From Synechococcales cyanobacterium PMM_0003 (GTDB lineage Bacteria; Cyanobacteriota; Cyanobacteriia; Pseudanabaenales; Pseudanabaenaceae), in assembly GCA_949128015.1 (NCBI GenBank), contig CASBRC010000293.1, positions 1-10,700 on the forward strand: a stretch of DNA of 10,700 bases, written 5' to 3'. The translations under genes were made by a program, and so were the position numbers. Below, piece by piece: positions 1 to 6,826 of the stretch. Under the pieces are notes generated by a model. The model was given only the letters and a program-made list of their open reading frames with translations, was not told the DNA's origin and made no database searches. How positions within the stretch are numbered: the stretch's first letter is position 1; each line of letters opens with the position of its first letter.

Positions 1-257
1 GCGGGGATGATACAGCCAGGGAATGTGGGTTGATCCATAATGACCATGCCATCGAGTGGGTCGCCATCGTCGGCGAGAGTATTTGGAATGAAGCCATAGT
101 CGTAGGGATATTGCACTGAAGAATAAAGAACGCGATCTAGAGCAAAGGCATTGAGATCTTTGTCGAATTCATATTTGTTTTTGCTACCTGCGGGAATTTC
201 GATCAGGACATTAAGGATGCCTGCTTTGGGCTGTGGGGGGATGCGAGATAAGTCCAT
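1..257 (-). CDS. ppa: Inorganic pyrophosphatase, 5' part (cut by window edge)
   Basis: This is the first 85 codons of a family I soluble inorganic pyrophosphatase, which hydrolyses PPi to two phosphates in the cytoplasm and so pulls biosynthetic reactions forward. Translating the minus strand from the ATG at 257-255 gives a protein beginning [13 protein letters not shown]. It carries the family's active-site residues in register: E20 in the EIPAGS stretch, K28 and E30 in NKYEF, R42, Y50 and Y54 in [11 protein letters not shown], and the metal-binding signature DGDPLDG (residues 64-70, with D64, D66 and D69). An AAGGA ribosome binding site (264-268 on the minus strand) lies 6 nt upstream of the ATG, which fixes the start. 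The remaining half lies beyond position 1. It is transcribed divergently from murI. Identification is secure; only the C-terminal half is unseen. Confidence 0.95.
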
Positions 258-440
258 AGTTATTCCTTGCTTAATTTTGTTTTTTTTGGCAGTTTATTTG
301 GTTGGTATGGTTAATTACAAACTACCTAGAAAGAGTATAAGTGTCTAGTGCGCATATGTTTGAGGTTAATTATTTGCGCTGATATTCACGTTTTAAAAAG
401 TATGCTTTACTGTGTGTGGATGTGAAGTGTGAGGATGTGC
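258..440. promoter_or_regulatory. Divergent ppa / murI intergenic region
   Basis: This stretch separates the divergent ppa and murI genes and must hold both promoters. At 334-341 the sequence AGTATAAG can be read as TATACT on the minus strand (334-339, about 75 nt before the ppa ATG) or TATAAG on the plus strand (336-341, about 100 nt before the murI ATG). Neither has a convincing TTGACA-type -35 box at 16-18 bp, so this is only a possible -10 site. A poly-T tract sits at 280-287. I see no RNA gene or repeat here. Confidence 0.3.
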
Positions 441-1271
441 ATGGTTTTGCAGCAAAAAGCTCGGTTCCCCATTGGTGTGTTTGATAGTGGGGTTGGTGGG
501 CTTACGGTTTTACAGGAAGTTCATCGCCAATTGCCGAATGAGTCTGTGGTTTATTTTGGTGATACGGCAAGATTGCCCTACGGAAGGCGATCGCCTGCGG
601 AAATTATCGAGTATGTATATGAGATTTTGAACTGGATGCGGTCTGAGCAGGTCAAGATGGCAATTATGGCTTGTAATACCAGTTCGGCTTTGGCACTAGA
701 TATAGTTAGGAAAGATTTTGATCTGCCGATTTTGGGGTTGATTTTGCCAGGGGCTCGAGCGGCGGTGGGAAAAGGTAAGCGAATTGGGGTAATTGCAACA
801 ACCGCAACAGTTAACAGTGAGGCTTATGTGCGGGCGATTTGTGAGAGCGATCCCCAAGCACAGGTCTTTCAGGTAGATTGTCCTGAGTTTGTACCTTTGA
901 TTGAGTCCGATCGCATTCACGATCCATACACATTAAAAGTGGCAAAGGAATATTTACAGCCGCTTATCGATGCTAATATTGACACTCTAATCTTGGGTTG
1001 TACGCATTATCCTCATTTATCGGGGATTTTACGTCAAATTTTGCCATCTCATGTCGCTCTGGTGAATCCTGCTTCTTATGTGGTGAGAGCTGCGGGACAA
1101 GAGCTAGACTTGATGGGTTTAAGATGTGTAGATAATCGCAGAGATCAAGCTGAAACTCAATTCTTTGTGAGTGGAGAGCCAGATCGTTTTGCTCAGACAT
1201 CACGACGATGGTTAGGAAAGTTACCTTTGGTGAAAAAAGTTTCTCTATCTCCTGTAGAATTGCTTTCTTAA
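441..1271 (+). CDS. murI: Glutamate racemase
   Basis: This enzyme interconverts L- and D-glutamate in the cytoplasm and supplies the D-Glu added to UDP-MurNAc-L-Ala by MurD in peptidoglycan synthesis. The 276-residue product has the usual family length. Visible motifs are the N-terminal GVFDSGVGGLTV (D15, S16), YFGDTARLPYG near residue 40, the first catalytic cysteine in MACNTSSA (C78) and the second in LGCTHYPHL (C187), so both acid/base cysteines are present. Three in-frame starts are close together: GTG 429, ATG 435 and ATG 441. I chose 441 because GAGG at 431-434 sits 6 nt upstream, whereas the other two have no well-placed ribosome binding site. The first amidase starts 44 nt downstream on the same strand, so the genes are probably co-transcribed. 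That fits a common role in cell wall metabolism. Confidence 0.95.
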   Translation: MVLQQKARFPIGVFDSGVGGLTVLQEVHRQLPNESVVYFGDTARLPYGRRSPAEIIEYVYEILNWMRSEQVKMAIMACNTSSALALDIVRKDFDLPILGLILPGARAAVGKGKRIGVIATTATVNSEAYVRAICESDPQAQVFQVDCPEFVPLIESDRIHDPYTLKVAKEYLQPLIDANIDTLILGCTHYPHLSGILRQILPSHVALVNPASYVVRAAGQELDLMGLRCVDNRRDQAETQFFVSGEPDRFAQTSRRWLGKLPLVKKVSLSPVELLS

Positions 1272-1303
1272 AGTTTTTCTCAGCACTCTCTAGTCAATTT
1301 GAT

Positions 1304-1308
1304 GGGAG
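1304..1308 (+). promoter_or_regulatory. Ribosome binding site deciding a TTG start (first amidase)
   Basis: GGGAG is followed after 7 nt by TTG at 1316. The reading frame is open further upstream to an ATG at 1208 inside murI, but that ATG has no ribosome binding site and would place a long non-hydrophobic extension ahead of the signal peptide. The TTG start gives a textbook signal peptide directly at the N-terminus. The second amidase shows the same GGGAG-7-TTG arrangement, which supports both choices. Confidence 0.7.
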
Positions 1309-1315
1309 TATTCTC

Positions 1316-2770
1316 TTGATTCAACATTACAGACGATCGCTTTGGCTAGTGGTCTGCTTGTTAGCTAGTACATATTTAGGCTCACAAACAGCCAATGCTC
1401 AAGTAAAACTTGAGCTGCCATCGCAAGATATTAGTGTCCAAGCACAACTACCATCTTCGATGCAGCAGTTACAGCTACGCAATGTCCAAGTTGGCGCTGA
1501 TGGATTTGCTTTGCTGATCAATGGCATCCCTCAGATGAGCACATCGCGGGTGGCTAATCCCGATCGCATTATTGTGGATTTACAGGCAACTGAAGTTATG
1601 CCGTGGCTACAGAACTCTGTCATGCCAGTAAATCGCTATGGAGTCAAACAAGTTAGAGTAGGGCAGTTTCAAAAGTCGCCTGCGATCGCTCGGTTAGTCT
1701 TTGATCTGGATAGTGCTAGTCCTATCAATTGGCAAAGTTCATTTGATCAATCGAAGGGGATATTGTTACTCCGACCAACGGGAACCGCAACAACAGTAAA
1801 TAATCCCAGCGCTAGTTTGCCAGTAACTAGTACAAGCAATTTGCCTACGACGATTGATGGGTTGTCATTTAATGGCTATGGTCAACTGGTCATTCAGGCA
1901 AGTCGGGCTATTTCTTATCGTAGCAGTCTAGATTTGGCAACTAATACATATAATTTGACAATTCCTGCGACTCGGATTTCATCGCAGTTACGTCGCCCAA
2001 TTTTAGGAGCAAATAGTCCAATCGAACAGATTCGACTTAATCAGGTGGGTGATGCAGTTGTTGTTAGTGTGAAAACGATCGCAGGTTGGCAAATTCGCGA
2101 GACAGCCAGAACTAATCCACAGTCTCTCGCCTTGCAATTAAATAGTGTCGGACAAGTAGCGACAAGTATTCCTCAAAATCCGCGATCGCAAATTCAGCAA
2201 AACTATGGCAATGTGACTGGTCGTCAACTAGTGGTGATTGATCCAGGTCATGGTGGACCAGATGTGGGTGCAACCAGAAATGGGATATATGAGAAAGATA
2301 TTACATTGTCAATTAGTAAGCAATTAGGCAGAATATTGCAGCAAATGGGATATTCTGTGATGTATACGCGCACTGAGGATATCGATCTAGATCTAGCGCC
2401 GCGAGTGCAGATGGCAGAGAATGCTAGAGCTAGTGCATTTGTCAGTGTGCATGTTAATTCTCTTGATGCCAATGCATCTCAAGTAAGTGGGGTTGAAACT
2501 TATCATGCACCCAATGCGTCTTTAGGTAAGAATCTTGCAGGATTAGTACATCAGCAAATTATTGCTAGTACAGGTGCAAATGACCGTGGTGTGAGGTCAG
2601 CTAGATTTCATGTGATTATCAAAACTTCGATGCCTGCAATTCTGGTGGAAACAGGATTTATTACGAATCCAGCCGAAGCTTCAAGATTGCTTAATGGCGC
2701 TTACCAAGAGCGATTAGCAGATGCGATCGCAAAAGGAGTCGATCAATTCTTAAAATCGTATCGAAGATAG
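1316..2770 (+). CDS. amiC: Secreted AMIN-domain N-acetylmuramoyl-L-alanine amidase, first tandem copy
   Basis: This is a zinc amidase that cleaves the bond between N-acetylmuramic acid and L-alanine in peptidoglycan, acting in the periplasm. From the TTG at 1316 the 484-residue protein starts MIQHYRRSLWLVVCLLAS, a positively charged then hydrophobic signal peptide ending in ANA|Q (cleavage after about residue 28). An AMIN domain covers about 54-154 and a second AMIN-like segment about 177-277. These domains are known to target such amidases to septal peptidoglycan or the envelope. A Ser/Thr/Asn/Gln-rich linker leads to the Amidase_3 domain (about 305-482). Its zinc ligands are visible as H312 in DPGHGG, E326 in YEKD and H379 in SVHVNS, with catalytic E445 in LVETGF. 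All are intact. It follows murI by 44 nt and precedes a paralogue. In Nostoc/Anabaena, tandem AmiC enzymes perforate septa; a similar role here is inference. Confidence 0.92.
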   Translation: MIQHYRRSLWLVVCLLASTYLGSQTANAQVKLELPSQDISVQAQLPSSMQQLQLRNVQVGADGFALLINGIPQMSTSRVANPDRIIVDLQATEVMPWLQNSVMPVNRYGVKQVRVGQFQKSPAIARLVFDLDSASPINWQSSFDQSKGILLLRPTGTATTVNNPSASLPVTSTSNLPTTIDGLSFNGYGQLVIQASRAISYRSSLDLATNTYNLTIPATRISSQLRRPILGANSPIEQIRLNQVGDAVVVSVKTIAGWQIRETARTNPQSLALQLNSVGQVATSIPQNPRSQIQQNYGNVTGRQLVVIDPGHGGPDVGATRNGIYEKDITLSISKQLGRILQQMGYSVMYTRTEDIDLDLAPRVQMAENARASAFVSVHVNSLDANASQVSGVETYHAPNASLGKNLAGLVHQQIIASTGANDRGVRSARFHVIIKTSMPAILVETGFITNPAEASRLLNGAYQERLADAIAKGVDQFLKSYRR

Positions 2771-2793
2771 ATCTATGGAGATCTCCATAGATC
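2770..2793. repeat. Perfect 24-bp palindrome between the two amidase genes
   Basis: The half-site GATCTATGGAGA (2770-2781) is followed directly by its exact reverse complement TCTCCATAGATC (2782-2793). The palindrome begins at the last base of the first amidase's stop codon and covers the ATG at 2775, a potential but unlikely start of the second amidase. In RNA it could fold to a hairpin of up to 10 bp with a small loop. No T-run follows, so it is not a standard terminator. It may be a processing or attenuation element, or an operator for a dimeric protein. Confidence 0.85.
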
Positions 2794-2840
2794 AAAAATC
2801 TAGCTGCTCGATAGCTCAAATTTCGGATCTTTATGCCCAC

Positions 2841-2845
2841 GGGAG
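2841..2845 (+). promoter_or_regulatory. Ribosome binding site deciding a TTG start (second amidase)
   Basis: GGGAG lies 7 nt before TTG at 2853, the same motif and spacing as before the first amidase. The competing ATG at 2775 lies inside the palindrome, has no ribosome binding site and would put 26 mostly polar residues in front of the signal sequence. Confidence 0.65.
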
Positions 2846-2852
2846 AATTACT

Positions 2853-4328
2853 TTGCGATATCGACAACTAGCAGTTGGAATTTTGATGGCTGTGACAACT
2901 GGCTATGTCAGCCCTGTATCCGATAAATTACAGGCGCAGCCTCTAAATAATACCTCTAACCTATCTAGTGCAGTAAGGCTAAGTAGTATTCGACCTACTG
3001 CTAACGGCTTGATGTTGTCAGTCAATGCCAACCCTCAAATCCAAATTCAACGCGAGGATAACCCAGATCGTTTAATTGTCGATCTGAAAAATACTAGTTT
3101 GGTTCAAGAATTACATAAAGCAACTGTACCGATGAATCGTCTCGGTATTAAGCAAGTTAGAGTGGCTCAATTTCAGAATAGCCCTGCGATCGCCAGATTG
3201 GTTTTTGATTTAGATAGCAGCGATCCTAATAGTAAAGTTGCATGGCAAAGTCAGTATATTGCCGCTACTAAAACTCTATTACTCACGCCATCTAATCAAA
3301 CGGCTCAAGCAATACCGATCAGTCCTAGCTTGCCATTGCCTAGCTTGCCACTGCCTAGACCAATCAATCCTTCCACACCAATATTTTCTACTGCTGCGGT
3401 AATCGAGAAATTAAGTTTTAGCAGTACAGGGCAATTAGTCATTACAGCTAATCAGCCAGTGAACTATCAAACCAGTTTTGATCCTAACTCTGGAACCTAT
3501 AACTTGACAGTTGCTAATGCCAAGATTTCAGCAAATTTACAGCGCCCCAGTCTTGCCGCAAATAGTCCTATCGAGAGAATCCGCCTGTCACAGGTGGGGA
3601 ACTCTGTGGAGATTGGGATCAAAACGATCGCAGGTTGGCAAGTGCGCGAAAGTCAACGGATGACTAATCAACAAATTCAACTTCAAGTTTCATTAAATAG
3701 TGTTTCCCCTAACAACCAAACTCCTCTACCTAGCAGTAATCCAGTTACACAAAACCCTCAAAATACAGGCGATCGCCGCCGAGGAGTGATCTTTGTCGAT
3801 CCTGGTCATGGCGGTAGAGATCCTGGTGCTGTTGGCAATGGGATTCAAGAAAAGGCTGTCGTTTTGTCAATGAGTCTGAAACTAGGACAAGCCCTGCAAA
3901 GTATGGGTTACACCGTTTATTACGCCCGTACTAATGATGTGGAAATTGATTTAGAGCCTCGTGTAGCTTTTGCACAGAGAGTCAACGCCGATGTGTTTGT
4001 GAGCATTCATGCAAACTCTTTGGAGTCTCGCAATAGTAGTGTTAATGGGGTAGAGACCTTTCACGCCCGCAATTCGACAGTGGGGAGAGAATTAGCTAGC
4101 TACGTCCAGTCACAAATCATATCGGCGACAAGTGCCAACAATCGTGGGGTCAAAGCCGCAGGTTTTTATGTAATAGCCAGAACTTCGATGCCTGCAATTT
4201 TAGTTGAGACTGGCTTTGTGACTAGTCCGACTGAGGCGAGAAATCTTAGCAATCCTAACTATCAAAAACAGATGGCAGATGCGATCGCAAGAGGCATTGA
4301 TCAATTTATGAGAGTGCGTGGCAGATAA
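2853..4328 (+). CDS. amiC: Secreted AMIN-domain N-acetylmuramoyl-L-alanine amidase, second tandem copy
   Basis: This is a paralogue of the preceding gene, with the same domain order and presumably the same peptidoglycan amidase reaction in the periplasm. From TTG 2853 the 491-residue product starts MRYRQLAVGILMAVTTG, a short signal peptide with probable cleavage near LQA|Q (about residue 28). An AMIN domain spans about 45-145, a second AMIN-like region about 183-282, and Amidase_3 about 312-490. Zinc ligands are H319 (DPGHGG), E333 (IQEK) and H386 (SIHANS); catalytic E452 is in LVETGF. A Pro/Leu-rich linker (about residues 157-172), partly made by a 15-bp tandem repeat, separates the two N-terminal domains and is absent from copy 1. 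A stretch encoding KTIAGWQ is almost identical at DNA level in both copies, as expected after tandem duplication. The gene ends at a strong hairpin shared with the convergent neighbour. Confidence 0.92.
   Translation: MRYRQLAVGILMAVTTGYVSPVSDKLQAQPLNNTSNLSSAVRLSSIRPTANGLMLSVNANPQIQIQREDNPDRLIVDLKNTSLVQELHKATVPMNRLGIKQVRVAQFQNSPAIARLVFDLDSSDPNSKVAWQSQYIAATKTLLLTPSNQTAQAIPISPSLPLPSLPLPRPINPSTPIFSTAAVIEKLSFSSTGQLVITANQPVNYQTSFDPNSGTYNLTVANAKISANLQRPSLAANSPIERIRLSQVGNSVEIGIKTIAGWQVRESQRMTNQQIQLQVSLNSVSPNNQTPLPSSNPVTQNPQNTGDRRRGVIFVDPGHGGRDPGAVGNGIQEKAVVLSMSLKLGQALQSMGYTVYYARTNDVEIDLEPRVAFAQRVNADVFVSIHANSLESRNSSVNGVETFHARNSTVGRELASYVQSQIISATSANNRGVKAAGFYVIARTSMPAILVETGFVTSPTEARNLSNPNYQKQMADAIARGIDQFMRVRGR
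3324..3353 (+). repeat. 15-bp tandem repeat in the amidase linker
   Basis: CCTAGCTTGCCATTG (3324-3338) is followed directly by CCTAGCTTGCCACTG (3339-3353), one base different, and then by a partial third unit CCTAG. It encodes PSLPL-PSLPL-PRP in the linker between the two AMIN-like domains of the second amidase. The repeat keeps the frame, so it only alters linker length. Confidence 0.85.
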
Positions 4329-4361
4329 AGCTAAAGGCGGCAATTCATGCCGCCTTTAGCT
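4329..4361. terminator. Bidirectional hairpin between convergent amidase and pyrophosphorylase genes
   Basis: The 14-bp perfect stem AGCTAAAGGCGGCA / TGCCGCCTTTAGCT (4329-4342 and 4348-4361) has a 5-nt loop. It starts at the base after the amidase stop codon and ends 5 nt before the stop of the minus-strand gene, so it can serve both. A run of Ts directly after the stem is lacking on both sides, but the stem itself ends in CCTTTAGCT. Confidence 0.8.
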
Positions 4362-4366
4362 TGGGT

Positions 4367-5509
4367 TTAAGAGAGAGATTTAGAAAATACTAAAGGAGAC
4401 TGAGATTGTTGTTGATGTCTGGCATCAGTAATTAGCCAATCTAATGCGGCGGCTTGCAAATCGATAGTTGCGCCCGTTTTGTCAACACAATAACGACCAA
4501 ACACTAATTTATCGACTAAACGCACATCAGACAGACGCGAATACTCAAAAATCACACTGCGCTCAACCACAGCACCACTACAAACATGACAATTGGGACC
4601 GATCATAGTCGGTCCAATGATCGTCGCACCATCCTCAATTTGGGTCATACCGCCAATATAGACAGGACCACGAATATCGACCTTATCCCAATTCACAGAA
4701 ACGTTTAGCCCTGTATAAATTCCGGGCTTTACTTCATGACCAGGGATATTAACGTTTTTAACTTTGTTTGACAGTACATCTTGGATTGCTTGCCAATAGT
4801 CGGGAACTTTGCCGATATCGACCCATTGAAAGTCCATAGAAATCGCATGAAAAGGCAAGTTAGCAGCAACCAATTTGGGAAACAGATCGCTACCAAGGTC
4901 AAATTCTACGCCTGAAGGCACGTAATCAAGAATTTCTGGTTCAAAAATATAAATGCCTGTATTGATCGTATTGCTAAGCGCATCGTCAATATTTGGCTTT
5001 TCCTGAAACTGTTTAATTCTGCCATCAGAGTCTGTAACTACGACCCCATAGCTCGACACCTGATCTCTAGGAACAGTTTTAGTAATAATCGTAGCTAGGG
5101 ATTTTTTTTGTCGATGCCAATTCACCGCATAGGTGAGATCGAGATCGATTAAAGCATCCCCACAAAGGACAACAAAGGTATCGTCAAAAAATGGCGAGAA
5201 ATCTTGAATTTTTTTCAGCCCTCCCGCCGAACCAAGCGCACTACCTTGAAGTTTGCCATCAATAATGGTTCCCTCAAAGGAATATGCCATCTCTACGCCA
5301 AATTTTTGACCATCTCGAAAATAGTTTTCGATCTCTTCTGACAAGTGGCTAACGTTAACCATGATCCGATCAAAGCCGTGCTGCCTTAATAACTCAACTA
5401 GAAACTCCATTACAGGCTTTTGCATAATGGGGATCATGGGCTTAGGCATGACGTTCGTGATTGGGCGGATTCTAGTACCTTTACCCGCAGCCAAAATCAT
5501 GGCTTTCAT
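4367..5509 (-). CDS. Nucleotide-sugar pyrophosphorylase (mannose-1-phosphate guanylyltransferase-like)
   Basis: This is a 380-residue sugar-1-phosphate nucleotidyltransferase that would join an NTP and a sugar 1-phosphate to make an NDP-sugar plus PPi in the cytoplasm. The N-terminal Rossmann-like domain shows the nucleotide-binding signature LAAGKGTRIRPIT (6-18) with MPKPMIPI (K23), the metal-binding GDALIDLDL (117-125), FQEKP (168-172), NTGIYIF (183-189) and WVDIG (229-233). From about residue 265 to 345, hexapeptide-like turns (GPVYIGG, GATIIGPTMIGPN) indicate a left-handed beta-helix. This architecture is typical of GDP-mannose or glucose-1-phosphate enzymes, and cyanobacterial homologues are usually named mannose-1-phosphate guanylyltransferase; sequence alone does not settle NTP or sugar. 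GAGGAG at 5520-5525 lies 10 nt before the ATG. It stands alone on its strand, with a shared terminator at its 3' end. A product for cell-surface glycans is plausible but inferred. Confidence 0.85.
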   Translation of the reverse strand: MKAMILAAGKGTRIRPITNVMPKPMIPIMQKPVMEFLVELLRQHGFDRIMVNVSHLSEEIENYFRDGQKFGVEMAYSFEGTIIDGKLQGSALGSAGGLKKIQDFSPFFDDTFVVLCGDALIDLDLTYAVNWHRQKKSLATIITKTVPRDQVSSYGVVVTDSDGRIKQFQEKPNIDDALSNTINTGIYIFEPEILDYVPSGVEFDLGSDLFPKLVAANLPFHAISMDFQWVDIGKVPDYWQAIQDVLSNKVKNVNIPGHEVKPGIYTGLNVSVNWDKVDIRGPVYIGGMTQIEDGATIIGPTMIGPNCHVCSGAVVERSVIFEYSRLSDVRLVDKLVFGRYCVDKTGATIDLQAAALDWLITDARHQQQSQSPLVFSKSLS

Positions 5510-5662
5510 AGATTACGTTCTCCTCTCACTACGATTAAATGGCACTTGTGAATCTTAGTAATTTTTTTACTGAAGATACATTCAAGACCCCTAAAAATCC
5601 GTCTTATCATAACCTGTAAGCAGTCCTAAAAAAGTTAGGAAAGATAAGTTCTGCAATTCTTT
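5510..5662. promoter_or_regulatory. Upstream region of the pyrophosphorylase gene
   Basis: This region should hold the minus-strand promoter of the pyrophosphorylase gene. TATGAT on the minus strand (5606-5611) is a fair -10 hexamer about 100 nt before the ATG, but no good -35 accompanies it. A 6-bp inverted repeat TCCTAA-N5-TTAGGA (5624-5640) lies upstream of that site and could be an operator or a weak hairpin. I see no gene on either strand. Confidence 0.3.
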
Positions 5663-5756
5663 AAGTAGATGGACGTAATAAATAACCGAAACCAAAAAGC
5701 ATTGGCGCACGCGCAGCGTGCGCCAATGCTTTTTGGTTTATTACGTCCACTTACTT
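5663..5756. terminator. Very long hairpin downstream of pth, with repeated GC core and a 9-nt bulge
   Basis: The right arm (5716-5756, 41 nt) pairs with the left arm (5663-5712) except for two mismatches at the base and a 9-nt insertion, TAACCGAAA (5683-5691 or equivalent), in the left arm. The tip is GCGCACGC-GCA-GCGTGCGC. In the pth direction (minus strand) the stem is flanked by A- and T-rich tracts, so it probably terminates pth transcription 5 nt past its stop. The same core recurs in the hairpin at 9736-9790. Confidence 0.8.
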
Positions 5757-5760
5757 ATTA

Positions 5761-6405
5761 TTAAAAATCAATGCTACGGCTGTTATATAAGCTCATAGCC
5801 TTTTCTAAACCGTCAGCTAAGATGCTTGTTACTGTAGATTCCGCAAGGTCAAAGATTTCTGGCAAGATTTTAGTTTCTGTAGCCGAAAATCCTCCTAAAA
5901 CATGATTAGTCACGTTTTGATTTGCTTTAGATGCGATCGCATTATCACCATGCATTTTGCCACCGCGCCCAATGCCAAGACGAAGACGGGGAAAATTTTG
6001 GGTGCCAAGGTGAGAAATTATGGATTTCATACCATTGTGTCCACCTGCTGAGCCAGAGGGACGCAATCGCAATTTTCCAAGGGGCAAATCCATGTCGTCA
6101 TAGACAACCAAGATATTTTCTGGATTTCCTTTAAACCAATCTGCACAGGCTTGCACAGATTGCCCAGACACATTCATATAGGTAGTCGGCTTGAGTAAAC
6201 GGATCTTGCCGCTACTAGCTAATCGACTGGACAATCTGCCTTCACCAAAAATGCCATAAAATCGCTTTTCTTTGCCTAGAGAGATGCTCCAAGATGCAGC
6301 AAGGCGATCTATAGCCATAAAGCCAATATTGTGGCGGGTGCGCTCATATTCTGAGCCAGGGTTGCCAAGTCCCACAATTAAAGAAATAGATTGAGACTCA
6401 AACAT
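5761..6405 (-). CDS. pth: Peptidyl-tRNA hydrolase
   Basis: This enzyme cleaves the ester bond of peptidyl-tRNAs that drop off the ribosome, recycling tRNA in the cytoplasm. The 214-residue protein has the bacterial Pth fold signatures: VGLGNPGSEYERTRHNIGF near the N-terminus (N15 and catalytic H25), KPTTYMNVSG (N78), VYDDMDLPLG (D103) and GSAGGHNGMKSI (N124). These match E. coli N10, H20, N68, D93 and N114. The length is slightly above the common 190-200 residues, from a short N-terminal addition and a longer tail. The ATG lies inside the end of tatA: the two genes overlap by the 8 bases ATGTTTGA, so translation is likely coupled and no separate ribosome binding site is obvious. A very long hairpin directly follows. 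Confidence 0.96.
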   Translation of the reverse strand: MFESQSISLIVGLGNPGSEYERTRHNIGFMAIDRLAASWSISLGKEKRFYGIFGEGRLSSRLASSGKIRLLKPTTYMNVSGQSVQACADWFKGNPENILVVYDDMDLPLGKLRLRPSGSAGGHNGMKSIISHLGTQNFPRLRLGIGRGGKMHGDNAIASKANQNVTNHVLGGFSATETKILPEIFDLAESTVTSILADGLEKAMSLYNSRSIDF

Positions 6406-6718
6406 CCGAAACTGTTACTACCTCCTTAGCTTCTTCTAAGGGTGAGGTCATAGCAGTAGAAATCGCAGTAGCCGCAACTTCAGGGATTGATTGGGTAGAG
6501 GTTGGTGGGGGGGATTTTTCAGCAACTGTAGCAGGTTGCTCTAGCAGATCGGCTTCGCGCTTAAACTCTGATTCAAATTCGCGGGAGGCATCTTGAAAAC
6601 CTTTAATGGCTTTACCCATACTACGACCGATTTCTGGTAGCTTCTTTGGACCAAAGATTAGGAGTGCTACAAGCATGATCAGAATCATCTCAGGCAAGCC
6701 AATACCAAAAATATTCAT
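6398..6718 (-). CDS. tatA: Twin-arginine translocase subunit TatA/TatB family
   Basis: This is a small membrane component of the Tat pathway, which exports folded proteins across the plasma and thylakoid membranes. The 106-residue protein has a short N-terminus MNIFGIGLPE, one transmembrane helix (about 8-22), the hinge FGPKKLPEIGRSMG (22-35) and an amphipathic helix to about residue 50. A charged, low-complexity tail rich in Pro, Thr, Ala and Glu follows. FGP and the KKLPEIGRS stretch are TatA/TatB/TatE hallmarks. The sequence resembles cyanobacterial TatA, though TatA and TatB are hard to separate on sequence alone. It is the first gene of a two-gene operon with pth, overlapping it by 8 nt. 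AAGG lies about 9 nt before the ATG as a weak ribosome binding site. No tatC is seen in the window. Confidence 0.9.
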   Translation of the reverse strand: MNIFGIGLPEMILIMLVALLIFGPKKLPEIGRSMGKAIKGFQDASREFESEFKREADLLEQPATVAEKSPPPTSTQSIPEVAATAISTAMTSPLEEAKEVVTVSDV

Positions 6719-6775
6719 GGAGAATGACCTTAATTAATAGATAACGAAACTATGTAACGAGTATTGCTGTAATAC

Positions 6776-6804
6776 ATTAAAGGCACGCTCTGCGTGCCTT
6801 TAAT
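6776..6804. terminator. Terminator hairpin after psbH
   Basis: The perfect 13-bp stem ATTAAAGGCACGC-TCT-GCGTGCCTTTAAT has a 3-nt loop and lies about 22 nt beyond the psbH stop on the minus strand. The tip GCACGC-NNN-GCGTGC is a shorter version of the core found at 5707-5721 and 9756-9770. The stem would separate psbH from the tatA-pth operon, whose promoter must lie in 6719-6775. Confidence 0.8.
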
Positions 6805-6826
6805 ATTTGCTTAGGATAGCTAAAAA

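Noticed and set aside
151..348. Plus-strand open frame of 65 codons
   Set aside because: It runs antisense to the start of ppa and into the divergent promoter; the ppa reading is supported by conserved active-site residues.
696..1203. Two minus-strand frames of about 75 codons within murI
   Set aside because: Antisense shadows of a well-recognised gene, with no domain signs.
1208..1315. N-terminal extension of the first amidase from an ATG inside murI
   Set aside because: No ribosome binding site, overlap with the racemase, and the extension lacks domain character; the TTG at 1316 has a good site and gives a clean signal peptide.
2775..2852. ATG start of the second amidase at 2775
   Set aside because: It lies in a perfect palindrome without a ribosome binding site and would put 26 polar residues before the signal peptide. 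Not impossible, only less likely.
5663..5756. Insertion sequence or MITE ends
   Set aside because: The inverted repeats meet at a 3-nt loop, with no internal element and no flanking target-site duplication visible; a hairpin is the simpler description.
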